Shown here: in pieces, positions 32,182 to 32,366 of the stretch
Layout: every line of letters begins with the position of its first letter
How positions within the stretch are numbered: position 1 is the first letter of the stretch
Assembly (NCBI GenBank): GCA_905371275.1
Contig: CAJPLH010000005.1
Location: forward strand, 1 to 32,366
Length of the DNA: 32,366 nt
Direction: 5' to 3'
Origin: Prevotellaceae bacterium
Lineage (GTDB): Bacteria > Bacteroidota > Bacteroidia > Bacteroidales > Bacteroidaceae
Notes under the pieces: model-generated
Told to the model about the DNA's origin: nothing
What the model saw: the letters and a program-made list of their open reading frames with translations, nothing else
Database searches by the model: none
Program-made: the position numbers and the translations under genes

Positions 32182-32366
32182 TGTCCAAAATTTGTGTGTA
32201 AGCTCCAAAGTTCTTATTTTTGTGGTGGAATACAAATCAAATAAAAACAATGGAGCTTACGATGCCACAAATATCGGAATTATTTTCCACATTTCTCTCT
32301 TCTGGAGGTTGTTTTAACACATTAGTAGAATCCTTATTGGATGCCATGAGTCGTCATGAGCGAAGC
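32182..32366 (+). mobile_element. Left end of an insertion sequence, probably IS256 family
   Basis: The sequence from TGTCCAAAATTTGTGTGTAA onward looks like a terminal inverted repeat, followed about 70 bases later by a transposase start. The right end lies beyond the window, so neither the inverted repeat nor the target duplication can be checked. The exact left boundary may be a few bases either side of 32182. Confidence 0.5.
32250..32366 (+). CDS. Transposase, probable IS256 (mutator-like) family, 5' end only
   Basis: The ATG at 32250 starts a frame open to the window edge, giving 39 residues. It contains ISELFSTFLSSGGCFNTL followed by VESLLDAMSRHERS. The LLDAMxxxER pattern matches the N-terminal region of IS256-type transposases, which usually continues with a short acidic stretch and the conserved NGYR-like motif. 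The DDE catalytic residues are outside the window. Assignment rests on this short pattern and on the repeat-like sequence just upstream, so it is moderate. Confidence 0.55.
   Translation, partial: MELTMPQISELFSTFLSSGGCFNTLVESLLDAMSRHERS

Overview
The window looks like a piece of the chromosome of a Bacteroidota bacterium, order Bacteroidales, perhaps Prevotellaceae (the family is a guess). The evidence is a SusC/SusD outer-membrane pair, a second TonB-dependent receptor with an N-terminal carboxypeptidase-regulatory-like domain, an RNase H with an N-terminal hybrid-binding domain, and several promoters that fit the Bacteroidetes sigma-factor consensus (TTTG, about 20 nt, TAnnTTTG). No strong Shine-Dalgarno sequences were seen. 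Base composition is moderate. No rRNA, tRNA or CRISPR array was recognised.

Layout. 1-167: tail of a small antibiotic-biosynthesis-monooxygenase-fold protein. 465-5378 (+): rhomboid protease, membrane-anchored endonuclease/exonuclease/phosphatase-fold protein, argS and RNase H. 5556-9158 (+): a SpoU/TrmH-type RNA methyltransferase with its own promoter, a ComM/YifB-type AAA ATPase preceded by a pyrimidine-rich 21-bp tandem repeat, and a YihY/BrkB membrane protein. 9369-11174 (+): typA/bipA with a very good promoter and a strong terminator. 11330-12304 (-) and 12468-15287 (+): a divergent pair, polyprenyl diphosphate synthase and DNA polymerase I. 15443-18010 (-): TonB-dependent receptor. 18336-20462 (+): GH20 beta-N-acetylhexosaminidase, convergent with a susC-susD operon (25417-20666, -). 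25418-26506: a 1.1-kb gene-free region rich in repeats. 26507-28375 (+): MsbA-like ABC exporter. 28505-31282 (+): LtaS-like alkaline-phosphatase-superfamily transferase and prmC. 31339-32181 (+): DUF3298-type lipoprotein. From about 32182 to the end: the left end of an insertion sequence with the start of a probable IS256-family transposase.

How the genes fit together. Most are housekeeping: translation (argS, typA, prmC, an RNA methyltransferase), replication and repair (polA, RNase H), quinone side-chain synthesis (polyprenyl synthase) and envelope export. The accessory part is the nutrient-uptake block at 15443-25417. The SusCD pair could import a glycan fragment at the outer membrane, and the exported GH20 could remove terminal GlcNAc/GalNAc. 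This is a possible minimal glycan-use locus without a local regulator, and the link is inferred only from position.

I see no defence system, phage or novel multi-gene machine. The least explained signals are in the non-coding DNA. They are: (i) a 16-20-bp motif close to CAAATCGGTCATTAGA at six intergenic sites; (ii) a family of terminators sharing a GCAAAAC/GTTTTGC-type upper stem, with G-U wobbles that pair only in the sense RNA; (iii) a roughly 370-bp element at 25836-26205 with inverted repeat arms, alternating purine-pyrimidine tips and four 22-bp direct repeats inside; (iv) a hairpin built from inverted arrays of a TTAGAnn heptamer at 28379-28487; (v) the 21-bp tandem repeat upstream of the ComM-like gene.
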